64,000 nucleotides of DNA. Origin: Terriglobia bacterium (lineage in GTDB: Bacteria > Acidobacteriota > Terriglobia > Versatilivoradales > Versatilivoraceae). How positions within the stretch are numbered: the first letter of the stretch is position 1; every line of letters starts with the position of its first letter. The notes under the pieces were generated by a model. That model ran no database searches. It was not told where the DNA came from and saw only the letters and a list, made by a program, of their open reading frames with translations. The stretch is from contig OX638355.1 in assembly GCA_951813285.1 (NCBI GenBank), forward strand, positions 3,553,136-3,617,135, read 5' to 3'. Positions 1 through 8,910 of the stretch are shown here, piece after piece. The position numbers and the translations under genes are program-made.

Positions 1-1112
1 TGCTGAAATACCATTTCATCAGCCGGCCCTTCATCCTGATCTTCGTTCTGGTCAACTTCCTTTTCCTGCTGGTCTTCCGAATATATGCCGCCAGGGGAAT
101 CAGCCGGTTCGGCCGGCTGGTGGCGGGTGACCGTAATCTTCTGATCGTTGGCAGCGGCGACCGCGCCGCGCGGGTCGCAGCCGTGCTTGAGGAAGCCGAG
201 GCCTGGGGCTATCACCTGGTCGGCATCGTGCCGGAATCGACCGAGGCTGCGCCCGATTCCCGGCTGGGAGGTTATCCCAGCATTCCGCTCTCCCAAATCG
301 GTGAAGCCATCAAGAGGCACACCGTCGATGAAGTCATTTTCGTGGTGTCCAAGGATGCCCTGGCAGGGCTGGAGGAGATCTTTCTCCTGTGCGAGGAAGA
401 CGGAGTCAAGACCCGGGTCATGCTCAGCTTCTTCCCCCATGTGACCTCCAAGGTTTACCTGGAGGCCTTGCAGGATCTGCCCCTGCTGACCTTCACCACC
501 ACGCCTCAAAACGACTACTTGCTTCTGGTCAAGAACGGCATCGACCTGGCGCTGGCCTGCGCGCTGTTGGTGCTGACGGCGCCGCTGTTTGCCTTGATCG
601 CCTTGCTGATCAAGACTACCTCCAAGGGGCCGGTCGTCTTCAAACAGGTTCGGTGCGGGCTGGGTGGAAGAGAGTTCGTCTTCTACAAGTTCCGATCCAT
701 GGTCGAAAACGCCGAAGCGGCCCAAAGCGGGCTTCAACATCTCAACGAAATGTCGGGTCCGGTCTTCAAGATCGGCAAGGATCCCCGCTGCACGCCGGTG
801 GGGCGCTTTCTGCGCAAGTTCAGCCTGGATGAGCTGCCCCAGCTCCTCAACATCCTGAAGGGAGACATGTCCTTCGTGGGCCCCCGGCCCCCGCTTCCCG
901 GAGAGGTGGAGAACTACCAGCGTTGGCAGCGCCGAAGGCTTCGGATGAAGCCGGGGCTCACCTGCTTGTGGCAGGTTCGCGGCAGGAACGAGATCGATTT
1001 CGAGGAGTGGATGAAGTTGGACCTGCAGTATATCGACAACTGGTCCTTGCTGCTGGACGTCAAGATCGCCTTGAAAACCATTCCCATCGTGCTGCTGGGC
1101 AAAGGCACCTGA
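1..1112 (+). CDS. Polyprenyl-phosphate glycosyl-1-phosphate transferase (5' end outside window)
   Basis: Membrane enzyme that moves a sugar-1-phosphate from a nucleotide sugar onto undecaprenyl phosphate, starting exopolysaccharide or O-antigen assembly. The frame is open from nucleotide 3, before any start codon, so the N-terminus lies outside the window. Visible parts in order are a hydrophobic helix (about residues 9-30), a Rossmann-like segment beginning [13 protein letters not shown], another helix ([20 protein letters not shown]), and the bacterial sugar transferase domain with [34 protein letters not shown] and a C-terminal [19 protein letters not shown]. These motifs are typical of the WbaP/PssY family (PF02397). 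The sugar substrate cannot be read from the sequence. Stop codon TGA at 1110-1112. Confidence 0.93.
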   Translation, partial: LKYHFISRPFILIFVLVNFLFLLVFRIYAARGISRFGRLVAGDRNLLIVGSGDRAARVAAVLEEAEAWGYHLVGIVPESTEAAPDSRLGGYPSIPLSQIGEAIKRHTVDEVIFVVSKDALAGLEEIFLLCEEDGVKTRVMLSFFPHVTSKVYLEALQDLPLLTFTTTPQNDYLLLVKNGIDLALACALLVLTAPLFALIALLIKTTSKGPVVFKQVRCGLGGREFVFYKFRSMVENAEAAQSGLQHLNEMSGPVFKIGKDPRCTPVGRFLRKFSLDELPQLLNILKGDMSFVGPRPPLPGEVENYQRWQRRRLRMKPGLTCLWQVRGRNEIDFEEWMKLDLQYIDNWSLLLDVKIALKTIPIVLLGKGT

Positions 1113-1127
1113 GCGAATGGGTCGGTT

Positions 1128-1898
1128 TCATTCCGAATGATTGGCCACGGAGGAGTCCGGCTGAATTTCCAATCCGGGCAGCCGGTGGTAGTCGGTTCGG
1201 TCCTTTACCCCCGCCTTGGCGAAGGAGCGCCGTCGCTCGGCGCACTTGTTGCAACCGCCGCAGTGCATTTCCCCGACGGGGCGGATGCAGGAGAAGGTCG
1301 ACTCCAGGGGTAGGTGTTTGCCCAGATCGATCACCTCTGCCTTGGAGAGTTTGCTGAACGGGGTCACGATCTTCAATGGATGGGAAAGAGCGCCCCCGGC
1401 CACCTGCTCAAATCCGCGAAGAAAGGTCGGGGTGGCGTCGGGGAAGGGGTTTCCCTTCAACAGCCCCAAAGCGATGACGCCGATCCGGTTGAGGGCGCAA
1501 TAGACCGCGGCCTTGGATAGGAGAAGGAGGTTTCGACCGGGAAGATAGACAGCGCTGTCTTCGGAATGAGCTCCCGGAACGGCTTGGCCCGTGGTGCTCC
1601 AGTGGGATTGGTAGGTATCCTCGACCGGAAGGCTGAGCTGCTTGAGGGGTTCGAGTCCGGAGTGGTTCAGGCGGGCCAGAAACCTCCGGATCCAAAGCAA
1701 TTCAACCCCTTCCCAGACCAGACCGGCCTGGACATAGAGAGGAGTCGGTTCCCAGCCTTGCTCGGCGAGATGGGCCAACAGAACGCAGCTATCCAGCCCT
1801 CCGCTGATCAACACGCATGCCCGGCGATTCTTCAGCCCTGTTGAACTAACCGCGGTCATTGCCGTTTCAGGTGGGCACAGCCCCGGTGTGCGGATCAT
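1128..1898 (-). CDS. QueC-like 7-cyano-7-deazaguanine synthase family protein
   Basis: ATP-dependent enzyme family converting 7-carboxy-7-deazaguanine to preQ0, the precursor of queuosine and other deazapurines. The protein has the PP-loop motif ISGGLDS (about residues 31-37), a PGRNLLLLS segment typical of QueC, and a C-terminal zinc site formed by the cysteines in FSCIRP and HCGGCNKCAERR. At 256 residues it is slightly longer than usual QueC. An internal ATG at 1859 would give a more typical N-terminus, and neither start has a clear Shine-Dalgarno sequence. No queD, queE or queF lies nearby, and the gene is convergent with the sugar transferase, so the exact substrate is uncertain. It could be a QueC paralogue from a deazapurine pathway. 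Confidence 0.82.
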   Translation of the reverse strand: MIRTPGLCPPETAMTAVSSTGLKNRRACVLISGGLDSCVLLAHLAEQGWEPTPLYVQAGLVWEGVELLWIRRFLARLNHSGLEPLKQLSLPVEDTYQSHWSTTGQAVPGAHSEDSAVYLPGRNLLLLSKAAVYCALNRIGVIALGLLKGNPFPDATPTFLRGFEQVAGGALSHPLKIVTPFSKLSKAEVIDLGKHLPLESTFSCIRPVGEMHCGGCNKCAERRRSFAKAGVKDRTDYHRLPGLEIQPDSSVANHSE

Positions 1899-1930
1899 TC
1901 GAGGATAAAGAGCCGGTCGTTAATAAAGGC

Positions 1931-1963
1931 GAACCACGAATGGACACGAATGAACACGAATAG
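1931..1963 (-). repeat. Dispersed repeat, inverted copy of TTCGTGTCCATTCGTGG family
   Basis: Tandem CACGAATGGACACGAATG-like units. The same motif in the other orientation occurs at 2587-2609, and further copies lie at 8771-8797, 36661-36692 and 60455-60480. Together with the 2587 copy it brackets the small coding region at 2227-2574. Between the QueC-like gene (from 1898) and that gene I see no other supported feature; a 70-codon open frame at 1987-2199 (minus) has no recognisable signal. Confidence 0.75.
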
Positions 1964-2226
1964 ACTCAATAACAGATAGACCTACTTCAACGACGAGCAG
2001 CACCAAAATGTGTCTGCAATTCTGGCCCCTTGGTGTGAGTTCGTGTCCTTGGGGAATGACTCGCTCTCGCTACATTGGTTTCATGATCTCTTGAATCGAA
2101 AACACTGACAGGTGAGGCAAGTATTGTGGATATCAGGTGGATTATGGATTGTAGCTGTGGTTTTGAGGCAATTTCTCTTGTCACACCCGACCAATTCACA
2201 AATTTACGGGTTTATAGGTTATGGGC

Positions 2227-2574
2227 TTAAGGTCTTAGAAAGCTCTCGGCCAACCTAAGTGCCTCTCTGGCTTTTTCTAGAGCTTCGTATTCCATCTTTT
2301 CTGCTTTTGGCCTGATTTTCCATCTGGCCCAGAAACGATCGCTCTTGCTGGGCAGATGTTCTATAGCCGTCAGTTTACTGCATGTATCTTCCAAGGCTTT
2401 GGCGCTCTGTTCCAGGGATTCTGCCGCCTCATGCAGCCTAGAAGCACGAGTGAGAAGATCCGAACATTTAGCCCGGTCTTTCCGGCTACTCACATTTCCA
2501 TAAGGATTGGGAGACATTTCTACCCGTAGCGGCGGTCCCACTCCGCCTTCTAACGCAGCAAATTTATGAATCAA
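2227..2574 (-). CDS. Small hypothetical protein, helical
   Basis: An unrecognised 115-residue frame on the minus strand. From about residue 34 the sequence is rich in Ala, Glu, Lys and Leu with heptad-like spacing (segments such as LHEAAESLEQSAKALEDTC and YEALEKAREALRLAESFL), so it would form helices or a coiled coil. It has no signal peptide and no membrane segment. A second possible start is the Met at about residue 20. It lies alone between two inverted copies of a dispersed repeat, with lower GC than its neighbours, which fits accessory DNA. I cannot assign a function, and it may not be expressed. Confidence 0.42.
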   Translation of the reverse strand: MIHKFAALEGGVGPPLRVEMSPNPYGNVSSRKDRAKCSDLLTRASRLHEAAESLEQSAKALEDTCSKLTAIEHLPSKSDRFWARWKIRPKAEKMEYEALEKAREALRLAESFLRP

Positions 2575-2586
2575 TTATTGGTGCCC

Positions 2587-2609
2587 ATTCGTGTCCATTG
2601 GTGGTTTTT
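2587..2609 (+). repeat. Dispersed repeat, TTCGTGTCCATTGGTGG copy
   Basis: ATTCGTGTCCATTGGTGG followed by a poly-T stretch. It is inverted relative to the copy at 1931-1963 on the other side of the small gene. Confidence 0.75.
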
Positions 2610-2652
2610 CCCGCCCGTTCGTGGATAACCCCGCGATTGATTCGACACAAGC

Positions 2653-2943
2653 TCAGTCCTTGAACAGACTGTCAAAGGCCGATCGGGCGTCCGGGACGGC
2701 GTTTCCGGGAGAGGCGCCCGCCCTGGTTCTGGAGGGTGCAAAGTAGTCGCAGAAATTCGCCCGCTCCCTGTCGCTCACCCACTCGGCCTGGGTCTCCCGG
2801 CACTGATTGTGGACCGTTGGATCGTGGAACTTGCAGTTCTTGCAGGCGTGCAGGTCGTTTTGACAATGGTCGCAACTGTCGTTTCTCGAGATTCTGCTAC
2901 GAGGATCGAGATCAATGGTCGTGCCGCATTTCCAGCACTGCAT
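2653..2943 (-). CDS. Cysteine-rich zinc-ribbon protein
   Basis: Small (96-residue) protein starting MQCWKCGTTI. It has three cysteine pairs or clusters: CWKC near the start, CDHC at about residues 24-27, and CKNCKFHDP with a later Cys and FCDYF. This pattern indicates bound zinc and possibly nucleic-acid or protein contacts. The frame is open further upstream to 3030, but the proline-rich extra 29 residues overlap the M16 gene's end and look unreal; the Met at 2943 gives a clean N-terminal zinc ribbon. It lies just downstream of, and in the same direction as, the M16 peptidase. Conserved uncharacterised type; function not known to me. Confidence 0.72.
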   Translation of the reverse strand: MQCWKCGTTIDLDPRSRISRNDSCDHCQNDLHACKNCKFHDPTVHNQCRETQAEWVSDRERANFCDYFAPSRTRAGASPGNAVPDARSAFDSLFKD

Positions 2944-3007
2944 GACGCCACCTCCCGGATGATCGCCGAAAACCCCCGGCGGCTTCCCCCGGCCAGGACA
3001 AGGAGCC

Positions 3008-5812
3008 CTACTGCTTGCCGGCCGCGGCAAAGTCGCCTGCCTTGACGATGGTCATCTTGGCAGGGTCCAGGTGGCGTCTGAGGGCGGATACGATCTGCTC
3101 TCCGCTGAGGGATTCGATCCTTTTTTCGAATTCCTCATCCCAGGCCAGCGTTCGACCCTCGAAAAGGCGGCTGGCCATGGTGCCCGCCAGGCGGCTGTCC
3201 TGAGATCGGCTTACCTGTCGGGACTGCAGGTACCCCGACTTGGCTGCCGCGATTTCCTCCGCGCTGAAACCGTCCTTGAGGGCGCGCTCAACCTCCTCCC
3301 GGAAGGCCGATTCCACTTTCTCGATATTCTGCGGCGCCGCAATGGCCCAGGTGGTAAAGGAGCCGTGTTGGTCCTTGGCTCTTGCTTCCAGGTAGGCGCG
3401 CACCCCGTAGCTGAGCCCCTCTTTCTGGCGAATGCGCACCGCCAGGCGCGAGTTGAGAAAACCGCCGCCCAGCATGTAGTTGCCCAGCACCAGGGCCGGG
3501 TAGTCCGCGTGGCTATCGCCGACGGCAAGCGGCATTCCGGCGATAAAGACCGCGTTGGCCTTGTCGGGGGTCTCTACCGAGCGATTGGCCGGGGGAATCT
3601 CCTGATAGGGGTTCTCAACCCTCTCGTAACCACTGGGGCTGTTCCAATCGGGAAAGATTTCTTTCAGGACTTCGACGATGCCTTCCGGCTGGAAGTCCCC
3701 CGATAGGGCCACTTCGCCATGGGAAGCACCGTAAAAGGCCTTGTGGAAGCCCTTCAGGTCCTCCAGGGTCGTAGACTTGATGGAGGCGATTTGCTCGTCA
3801 AAGGTGGGGGAGTAGTGGAGGTGCCCCTTGGGATAGGAGTTGCCGTGACGCGAGAAGGTGTTTCCGGCGATGGCTTGCGGATTGCTCATCTGTTGCTCGA
3901 TGGTGGCCAGTCGTTCCTCTTTGAGCGTGTCGAACTCCCCCGAGGGGAAGGAAGGTTGGCGCAATAACTCCCCGATCAGCCGCAGGACTTCGGGAAGATT
4001 TTCCTTGATCGTCTCCACCGATGCGGAGGCGCCGGTCGCCCCTCCCGAGACCCGGCCCGTTGCCTTGAGGCGGTCCAATTCATCCTGGATCTCCTGCCTG
4101 GTTCGGCTGGCAGTGCCGCGCATGAGCATTGATCCGGTCAATCCCGCGATGGTGCTCTTGTGCATCAGGCTTTTCTCGTCGCCGAAGTGAAGCCTTAGGT
4201 TGGCGACCACCGTGCTGCCGCGCGTTTTCTTGGGGAGCAGCGCCAGTTTCAGGTTGGAACCGATCGTCATTCGCTGCACTCGAGACTCGATGTTGCTCGG
4301 CGATGGATCGAAGGCCTCGCCGGCGGCAACGGCGGTGTCTCCAACATAATCCTTGAGCATGGCCGCCACATCGGGGCGTTGGGGGACTTCGGCTCTGTCC
4401 GGATCCTCGGTGGGGACGAATTGCCCCAGGGTGCGGTTGGAAGATTTCAGATAAGTGCCCGCCACCTGTTGCACGTCTTCGGGGGTTGCCTTTCGAATGC
4501 GATCCCGATGGAGGAAAAAGAGGCGCCAGTCTCCCATGGCCACCCATTCGCTCAGGCTCAATCCCACTCGATTCACGTCGTTGAGAGCCAGGTCGATGTT
4601 TTTCAGCAACTGCGTCCGCGCCCGCTCGACCTCCTTCGAGGTTGGAGGCTCCTTCATGATCCCGTCGATGGTCTTCAGGAAGGCGGCGCGGGTGTCCTCG
4701 AGCGAATCCTCCTGGCGCACTTCGGCGCCCATCATGACGACTCCCGGATCATGCAGTTGAAAGTTGTAGCCGTAGACTCGGCTGGCCTTCTTGGTTTCGA
4801 CCAGCGTCTTGTGCAAGCGGCCCGATGGCGTATCGGCCAGGATGTGGGTCAGGAGGTCCAGGGCGGCAAAGTCGGGGTGGGATCCCGCCGGAATGTGGTA
4901 GGCGGCCATCAGCATCTTCACGTCTCCCACCCGTTGCAGCGTCACCGTGCGTTCGCCGTCCTGGGTGGGCTCGGAAGTATAGGGTTTTTGCAGCCGTCGG
5001 GTGGGCCGGGGAATGGGCCCGAACTTCTTGGCGATCAAGGCCAGAGTGCTGGCCTCCTCGAACTTTCCGGCCACCAGCAGGACGGCATTGTCGGGCTGGT
5101 AGTACTTGCGATAGAAGGCTTTCAAACGGTCAATGGAAACGTTTTCGATGTCGGAGCGGGCTCCGATGGTGGACTTGCCGTAGTTGTGCCAGAGAAACGC
5201 AGAGGCCAGGGTGCGCTGCATCAGGATGCGGAAGGGATTATTCTCCCCGCGCTCAAACTCGTTGCGCACCACCGTCATTTCGCTGTCCAGGTCTTTCTTG
5301 GCGATGAAGGAATTGATCATCCGGTCGGCTTCCAGATCCAGGGCCCAATCAAGATTCTCGTCGGTGGCCCTGAAGGTCTCGAAATAGTTGGTCCGGTCGA
5401 ACCAGGTGGTGCCGTTGGGTCGGGCTCCGTGCTCGGTCAACTCCTGGGGGATGTTGGGGTGTCTTGGCGTTCCTTTGAAGACCAGGTGCTCCAGCAGGTG
5501 CGCCATCCCGGTCTCGCCATAACTCTCGTGCAGCGATCCCACCAGGTAGGTGATATTCACGGTAATGGTGGGTTTGGAGGGGTCGGGGAAGAGCAGCACC
5601 CGCAGTCCGTTGTCGAGGCGGTACTCGGTGATCCCCTCGACCGAGGTCAGCCGCTCCATTCCCTCGGGCAGGTTGGAGTCTTCCGGCCCCGTCGGGGTCG
5701 TCGCCGCCGCGGCGGTGGGTCCTATCCACAGGACCAGGGCGTAGAAGACCACACCGGCCGGAAACCGGGCAAAGGGTTTGGAAGAGCGGGAGATTTTAAT
5801 GGGAGACCTCAT
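3008..5812 (-). CDS. Secreted M16 family zinc metallopeptidase (double-domain)
   Basis: Pitrilysin/insulinase-type peptidase expected to cut peptides or short proteins in the periplasm. The 934-residue protein has an N-terminal signal-like hydrophobic stretch (about 19-37, ending in an Ala-rich region). The inverted zinc motif HLLEH is at residues 105-109, followed by the downstream Glu region VVRNEFERGENNP. After a linker, a second M16 repeat (from about residue 500) lacks HxxEH, as usual for the regulatory half. The start at 5812 was chosen because its ATG overlaps the TGA of the upstream methyltransferase gene (ATGA), implying translational coupling. Codons upstream of 5812 belong to the neighbour's frame. 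Confidence 0.92.
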   Translation of the reverse strand: MRSPIKISRSSKPFARFPAGVVFYALVLWIGPTAAAATTPTGPEDSNLPEGMERLTSVEGITEYRLDNGLRVLLFPDPSKPTITVNITYLVGSLHESYGETGMAHLLEHLVFKGTPRHPNIPQELTEHGARPNGTTWFDRTNYFETFRATDENLDWALDLEADRMINSFIAKKDLDSEMTVVRNEFERGENNPFRILMQRTLASAFLWHNYGKSTIGARSDIENVSIDRLKAFYRKYYQPDNAVLLVAGKFEEASTLALIAKKFGPIPRPTRRLQKPYTSEPTQDGERTVTLQRVGDVKMLMAAYHIPAGSHPDFAALDLLTHILADTPSGRLHKTLVETKKASRVYGYNFQLHDPGVVMMGAEVRQEDSLEDTRAAFLKTIDGIMKEPPTSKEVERARTQLLKNIDLALNDVNRVGLSLSEWVAMGDWRLFFLHRDRIRKATPEDVQQVAGTYLKSSNRTLGQFVPTEDPDRAEVPQRPDVAAMLKDYVGDTAVAAGEAFDPSPSNIESRVQRMTIGSNLKLALLPKKTRGSTVVANLRLHFGDEKSLMHKSTIAGLTGSMLMRGTASRTRQEIQDELDRLKATGRVSGGATGASASVETIKENLPEVLRLIGELLRQPSFPSGEFDTLKEERLATIEQQMSNPQAIAGNTFSRHGNSYPKGHLHYSPTFDEQIASIKSTTLEDLKGFHKAFYGASHGEVALSGDFQPEGIVEVLKEIFPDWNSPSGYERVENPYQEIPPANRSVETPDKANAVFIAGMPLAVGDSHADYPALVLGNYMLGGGFLNSRLAVRIRQKEGLSYGVRAYLEARAKDQHGSFTTWAIAAPQNIEKVESAFREEVERALKDGFSAEEIAAAKSGYLQSRQVSRSQDSRLAGTMASRLFEGRTLAWDEEFEKRIESLSGEQIVSALRRHLDPAKMTIVKAGDFAAAGKQ

Positions 5813-6678
5813 GATGTCTTTCCTCGGTTTCGCTGGATTTTCATCAACGCTCCTAGGGGAGGAAACGGCTTGAGCCGCGCCGTGGGCTTTTCCTGGGATG
5901 CCTGCGGCAGGCCACTGACTGCAGGATCTTTTCGACAATAGCGGGCATTGGCCGGCGGGAGATTCCACCACACCTTGCGATGGGCGAACTGGTGTTTTTG
6001 GGTAAACCCGCGGATTCTCAGGTTGACTTTTTGGAGTCGGTCGCGCGCCGGCGGCTTGAGAAAACGGCTCCTGACGCGGGGGGACAAGGAGTACTCGAAG
6101 TAAGCCAACACGCCGGAGTCGGTCAGGTGGTTCATCAGGACGTTCAGGATTTCATCGACGGTTCGCACATCGAAACTGTTGAAGGGAACTCCGCAGAAAA
6201 TGAAATCATAGGGCCGTGCCTGATTCAATTCACGAACGTCGGCGTTGTGGAGGTTGCATCGGACTCCCCGGGCCGGGAGGTCCTGCTTCCGGAGAAAGCG
6301 ACTCAAAAACCTGCAAAACCTGGGGTTCAACTCGTAAACATCCAGCCGGTCCCCCCGGCCGAGACCTTTGAGGATCTGAGCCGTAACAACCCCGGTGCCC
6401 GCACCCACTTCCAGGACTGAAACGGGACGCTCCGGGCGTTCTTGGAGCGGTTGGACAACCGCCTTGGCAAGAAGCAGTGAGCTGGGGGCGATGGCTCCCA
6501 CGGTGCCAAAGTTGGACCAGGCTTGGGAATAAAAGACCCAATTCCTGGCCCAGAACGGTCTCAGTCTCCCCATGGTCTGTTGCAAGGGACTGCGGTTGGA
6601 AGCGCTGTCGGTCAAATGGCTCCCCCGAATTTCCCGGGAAATGGCGTCCCAACCCCGCTGGCGCACAGGTTTGGACAT
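5809..6678 (-). CDS. SAM-dependent methyltransferase, phospholipid N-methyltransferase (PmtA)-like
   Basis: Class I SAM methyltransferase. The glycine-rich SAM motif appears as VLEVGAGTGVVTAQIL, preceded by GAIAPSSLLLAKAV, and the C-terminal region contains VWWNLPPANARY. The combination GAIAPSS with a WxNLPPA tail is characteristic of the bacterial phosphatidylethanolamine N-methyltransferase/rRNA-dimethylase-like family, so membrane lipid methylation is the likely role, though substrate cannot be proven. The start at 6678 (MSKPVRQRG) is a choice among several in-frame Met codons; the frame continues to 6846. It is the first gene of a two-gene unit with the M16 peptidase, overlapping it by the ATGA tetranucleotide. 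Confidence 0.75.
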   Translation of the reverse strand: MSKPVRQRGWDAISREIRGSHLTDSASNRSPLQQTMGRLRPFWARNWVFYSQAWSNFGTVGAIAPSSLLLAKAVVQPLQERPERPVSVLEVGAGTGVVTAQILKGLGRGDRLDVYELNPRFCRFLSRFLRKQDLPARGVRCNLHNADVRELNQARPYDFIFCGVPFNSFDVRTVDEILNVLMNHLTDSGVLAYFEYSLSPRVRSRFLKPPARDRLQKVNLRIRGFTQKHQFAHRKVWWNLPPANARYCRKDPAVSGLPQASQEKPTARLKPFPPLGALMKIQRNRGKTS

Positions 6679-6899
6679 TGAAGCATACCCGATCTTGAAA
6701 CCGTCGCCAAGTGCACAAGAATTGATTCCGGCAGACAGCGGCAGCCCTGTATCATAGGAACGCGGCTTCCGGAGAAGGGTGGTATTGCCCGCGGATGACG
6801 AGATCATTCCCGTGGAGCCCGACCGCTGGGCCGCTGCCGCTTCCATCGCGGCCGGTGTTTCCGGCCGTGCCCAACCCTCTGTTTCTCGGATACGCTTCG

Positions 6900-8141
6900 A
6901 TGCTTACCGTCAAAGCTGCCAGGGAAATCGTTCTGGACCATTGCGGCTCCGTCCGGACCGACCATCTGTCCACTGAAATGGTGCCATTGCTGGCCTCTCA
7001 AGGCCGAGTTCTGGCCGAGCCCGTACACCTGGACCTCGACCAGCCGCCGTTCGATCGCAGCATGCGAGACGGATATGCCGTCAAGTCCCGCGATCTCGAT
7101 CCGGCGCCGGCCCGGCTCCGATGCGTGGGTGAGATCAAGGCGGGGGAAGCTCCGTCACGGATTCTGGAGTCGGGAGAAGCCATTCAGATCATGACGGGTG
7201 CGCCTGCCCCCGAGGGCGCCGATGCCGTCATCATGGTAGAGCATACCGAGAGGCTGTCAGAGGATGAAGTGGCGGTGCTTCGAACGCTCCCTCCGGGAGC
7301 CAACATCGCCCCCAGAGGCTCGGAACGCAGACGGGGCGATCTCCTGATGTCAACCTCCACCCCCCTGGGAGTTCTGGAAATGGGAGGTTTGGCCGCGGTG
7401 GGGAAGTCCCGGGTTCGGGTGTTCCAGCGGCCGGTGGCCGCCATTTTGGCAACAGGCGACGAACTGGTCGAGGTGGATCAGGAGCCGGGTCCGGGACAGA
7501 TCCGAAACTCCAACGCCTATTCGCTATCCGCCCAGGTAGTGAGCCACGGCGGAACGCCCCGGGTTCTGGCCACCGCCGGAGACAGCCTGGACCAGCTCCG
7601 ACGGCAAATCCGCCTGGGCTTGCAGAGCGATGTTCTGCTGGTGAGCGGGGGCGTTTCGGCGGGGAAGTACGATCTGGTCGAGGACGTGTTTGAGGAACTC
7701 GGCATTCAGATCCAGTTCGAAGCGGTGAGCATGCGTCCGGGCAAACCCACGGTTTTTGCAAGGCGGGGACGGCAGTTTGTTTTCGGTCTTCCCGGCAATC
7801 CCGTTTCCACCTTTGTGGCCTTCGAGCTGTTCGTGGCTCCAGTCCTCCAGGTGCTGCAAGGGTTGCCGGCGGGAGCCTTGACGGTAGTGAGGGGCCGGCT
7901 TCAAGAGAAAATTCTGGAGAAATCGGGCCGCACGGCCTTGCTTCCGGCAAGCGTCACCCTCGAATCGGGCGACATCCGGATACGACCGGTGTCCTGGAAG
8001 GGGTCGGCGGACATCTTCAGCCTGGCCGATGCCAACGGATTGGTAGTGGTCCCCTTGGAATGCAGGGAACTGTCAGCGGGCCAGGAAGCCGATGCCCTGC
8101 TCTTCGAACCCATGACCGGATTGTCCGACTGTGAATTTTGA
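6900..8141 (+). CDS. moeA: Molybdopterin molybdotransferase MoeA
   Basis: Inserts molybdate into adenylated molybdopterin, the last step of molybdenum cofactor synthesis. The 413-residue length matches the family. Visible motifs include DQPPFDRSMRDGYAV, IMTGAPAPEGADAVIMVEHT, ATGDELVEV with GQIRNSNAY, LLVSGGVSAGKYD and the GLPGNPVSTF loop. The ATG at 6900 is used because it starts the family's MLTVKAAREI-like N-terminus; upstream in-frame codons run through the divergent promoter region shared with the methyltransferase. It is followed after 47 bp by moaC in the same direction, forming a small cofactor operon. Confidence 0.95.
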   Translation: MLTVKAAREIVLDHCGSVRTDHLSTEMVPLLASQGRVLAEPVHLDLDQPPFDRSMRDGYAVKSRDLDPAPARLRCVGEIKAGEAPSRILESGEAIQIMTGAPAPEGADAVIMVEHTERLSEDEVAVLRTLPPGANIAPRGSERRRGDLLMSTSTPLGVLEMGGLAAVGKSRVRVFQRPVAAILATGDELVEVDQEPGPGQIRNSNAYSLSAQVVSHGGTPRVLATAGDSLDQLRRQIRLGLQSDVLLVSGGVSAGKYDLVEDVFEELGIQIQFEAVSMRPGKPTVFARRGRQFVFGLPGNPVSTFVAFELFVAPVLQVLQGLPAGALTVVRGRLQEKILEKSGRTALLPASVTLESGDIRIRPVSWKGSADIFSLADANGLVVVPLECRELSAGQEADALLFEPMTGLSDCEF

Positions 8142-8188
8142 ATCGCGGACCGCGGTTCGGTCGCGTCATTGCCGGGAGAATCTTCAGC

Positions 8189-8662
8189 ATGAGCCAGTTT
8201 TCTCACCTCGACGATTCAGGCAGATTGCACATGGTGGATGTGTCCTCCAAGCCCGTCACTCAACGGAGAGCCCGCGCCCGGGGCCATGTCAGTGCATCTG
8301 CCGAAACCATCGCCCAGATCCGCAACAACCGGCTGGCCAAGGGCAATGTCCTGGAAGTCGCCCGGCTGGCGGGCATCATGGCTGCCAAGAACACCGGGCA
8401 GTGGATCCCGCTGTGCCATTCCCTGATGCTGAGCCACGTCCAGGTGGAATTCACCCTTGCCGACGCAGGCGTGGAGATCGAAGCGACCACCCTGGCCGAG
8501 GGGAAGACCGGAGTCGAGATGGAAGCCCTGGTGGCGGTGTCGGCGGCGGCGCTGACCATTTACGATATGTGCAAGGCCATTGACCGCACCATGGAAATCG
8601 GTAAGATCCGTCTCATGGAAAAGTCGGGTGGCCGGTCGGGGCACTTCGTGCGGTCTGATTAG
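8189..8662 (+). CDS. moaC: Cyclic pyranopterin monophosphate synthase MoaC
   Basis: Converts the MoaA product to cyclic pyranopterin monophosphate, an early step in molybdenum cofactor synthesis. The 157-residue protein has the conserved MVDVSSKPVTQRRARA, AGIMAAKNTGQWIPLCHSL, GVEMEALVAVSAAALTIYDM and CKAIDRTMEIGKIRLMEKSGG segments, containing the usual catalytic Lys and His positions. The ATG at 8189 gives the family start MSQFSHLDDSG. The gene directly follows moeA and completes a moeA-moaC pair. Confidence 0.96.
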   Translation: MSQFSHLDDSGRLHMVDVSSKPVTQRRARARGHVSASAETIAQIRNNRLAKGNVLEVARLAGIMAAKNTGQWIPLCHSLMLSHVQVEFTLADAGVEIEATTLAEGKTGVEMEALVAVSAAALTIYDMCKAIDRTMEIGKIRLMEKSGGRSGHFVRSD

Positions 8663-8770
8663 CTGCGCCCCGCCGCAAACAGCGTGGCGGATCATACAGC
8701 GCGAAACAGGGGCGATTTTCGACAAGTGATCAGTGGTGAGTGGTCATTGAATTAGTTCCATCTGCACTTG

Positions 8771-8850
8771 TGTCTATTCGTGTCCATTCGTGGTTCGTTT
8801 TTTGTCAAGGATCGGCCGTATTTCCTCGCAATGATCCGTGCGCGGCAGTG
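8771..8850 (+). repeat. Dispersed intergenic repeat (two adjoining families)
   Basis: A TTCGTGTCCATTCGTGG copy (8771-8797) is followed by a CTCGCAATGATCCGTGCGCG unit (about 8824-8845). The second unit recurs near 10456, 53455, 60137 and 60503. They occupy the moaC-leuC intergenic gap, leaving little unique sequence upstream of leuC. Confidence 0.7.
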
Positions 8851-8910
8851 CTGCTGCCGAAGCGGTTATAATAGCCTGCGGAAAATTCACTGGTGAGGGG
8901 TTCCTCAAAG

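Noticed and set aside
1987-2199. 70-codon open frame on the minus strand
   Set aside because: Serine/threonine/arginine-rich, overlaps repeat DNA, no ribosome-binding site or similarity.
4379-5941. A 520-codon open frame on the plus strand
   Set aside because: Antisense to the M16 peptidase, no start signal, no motif.
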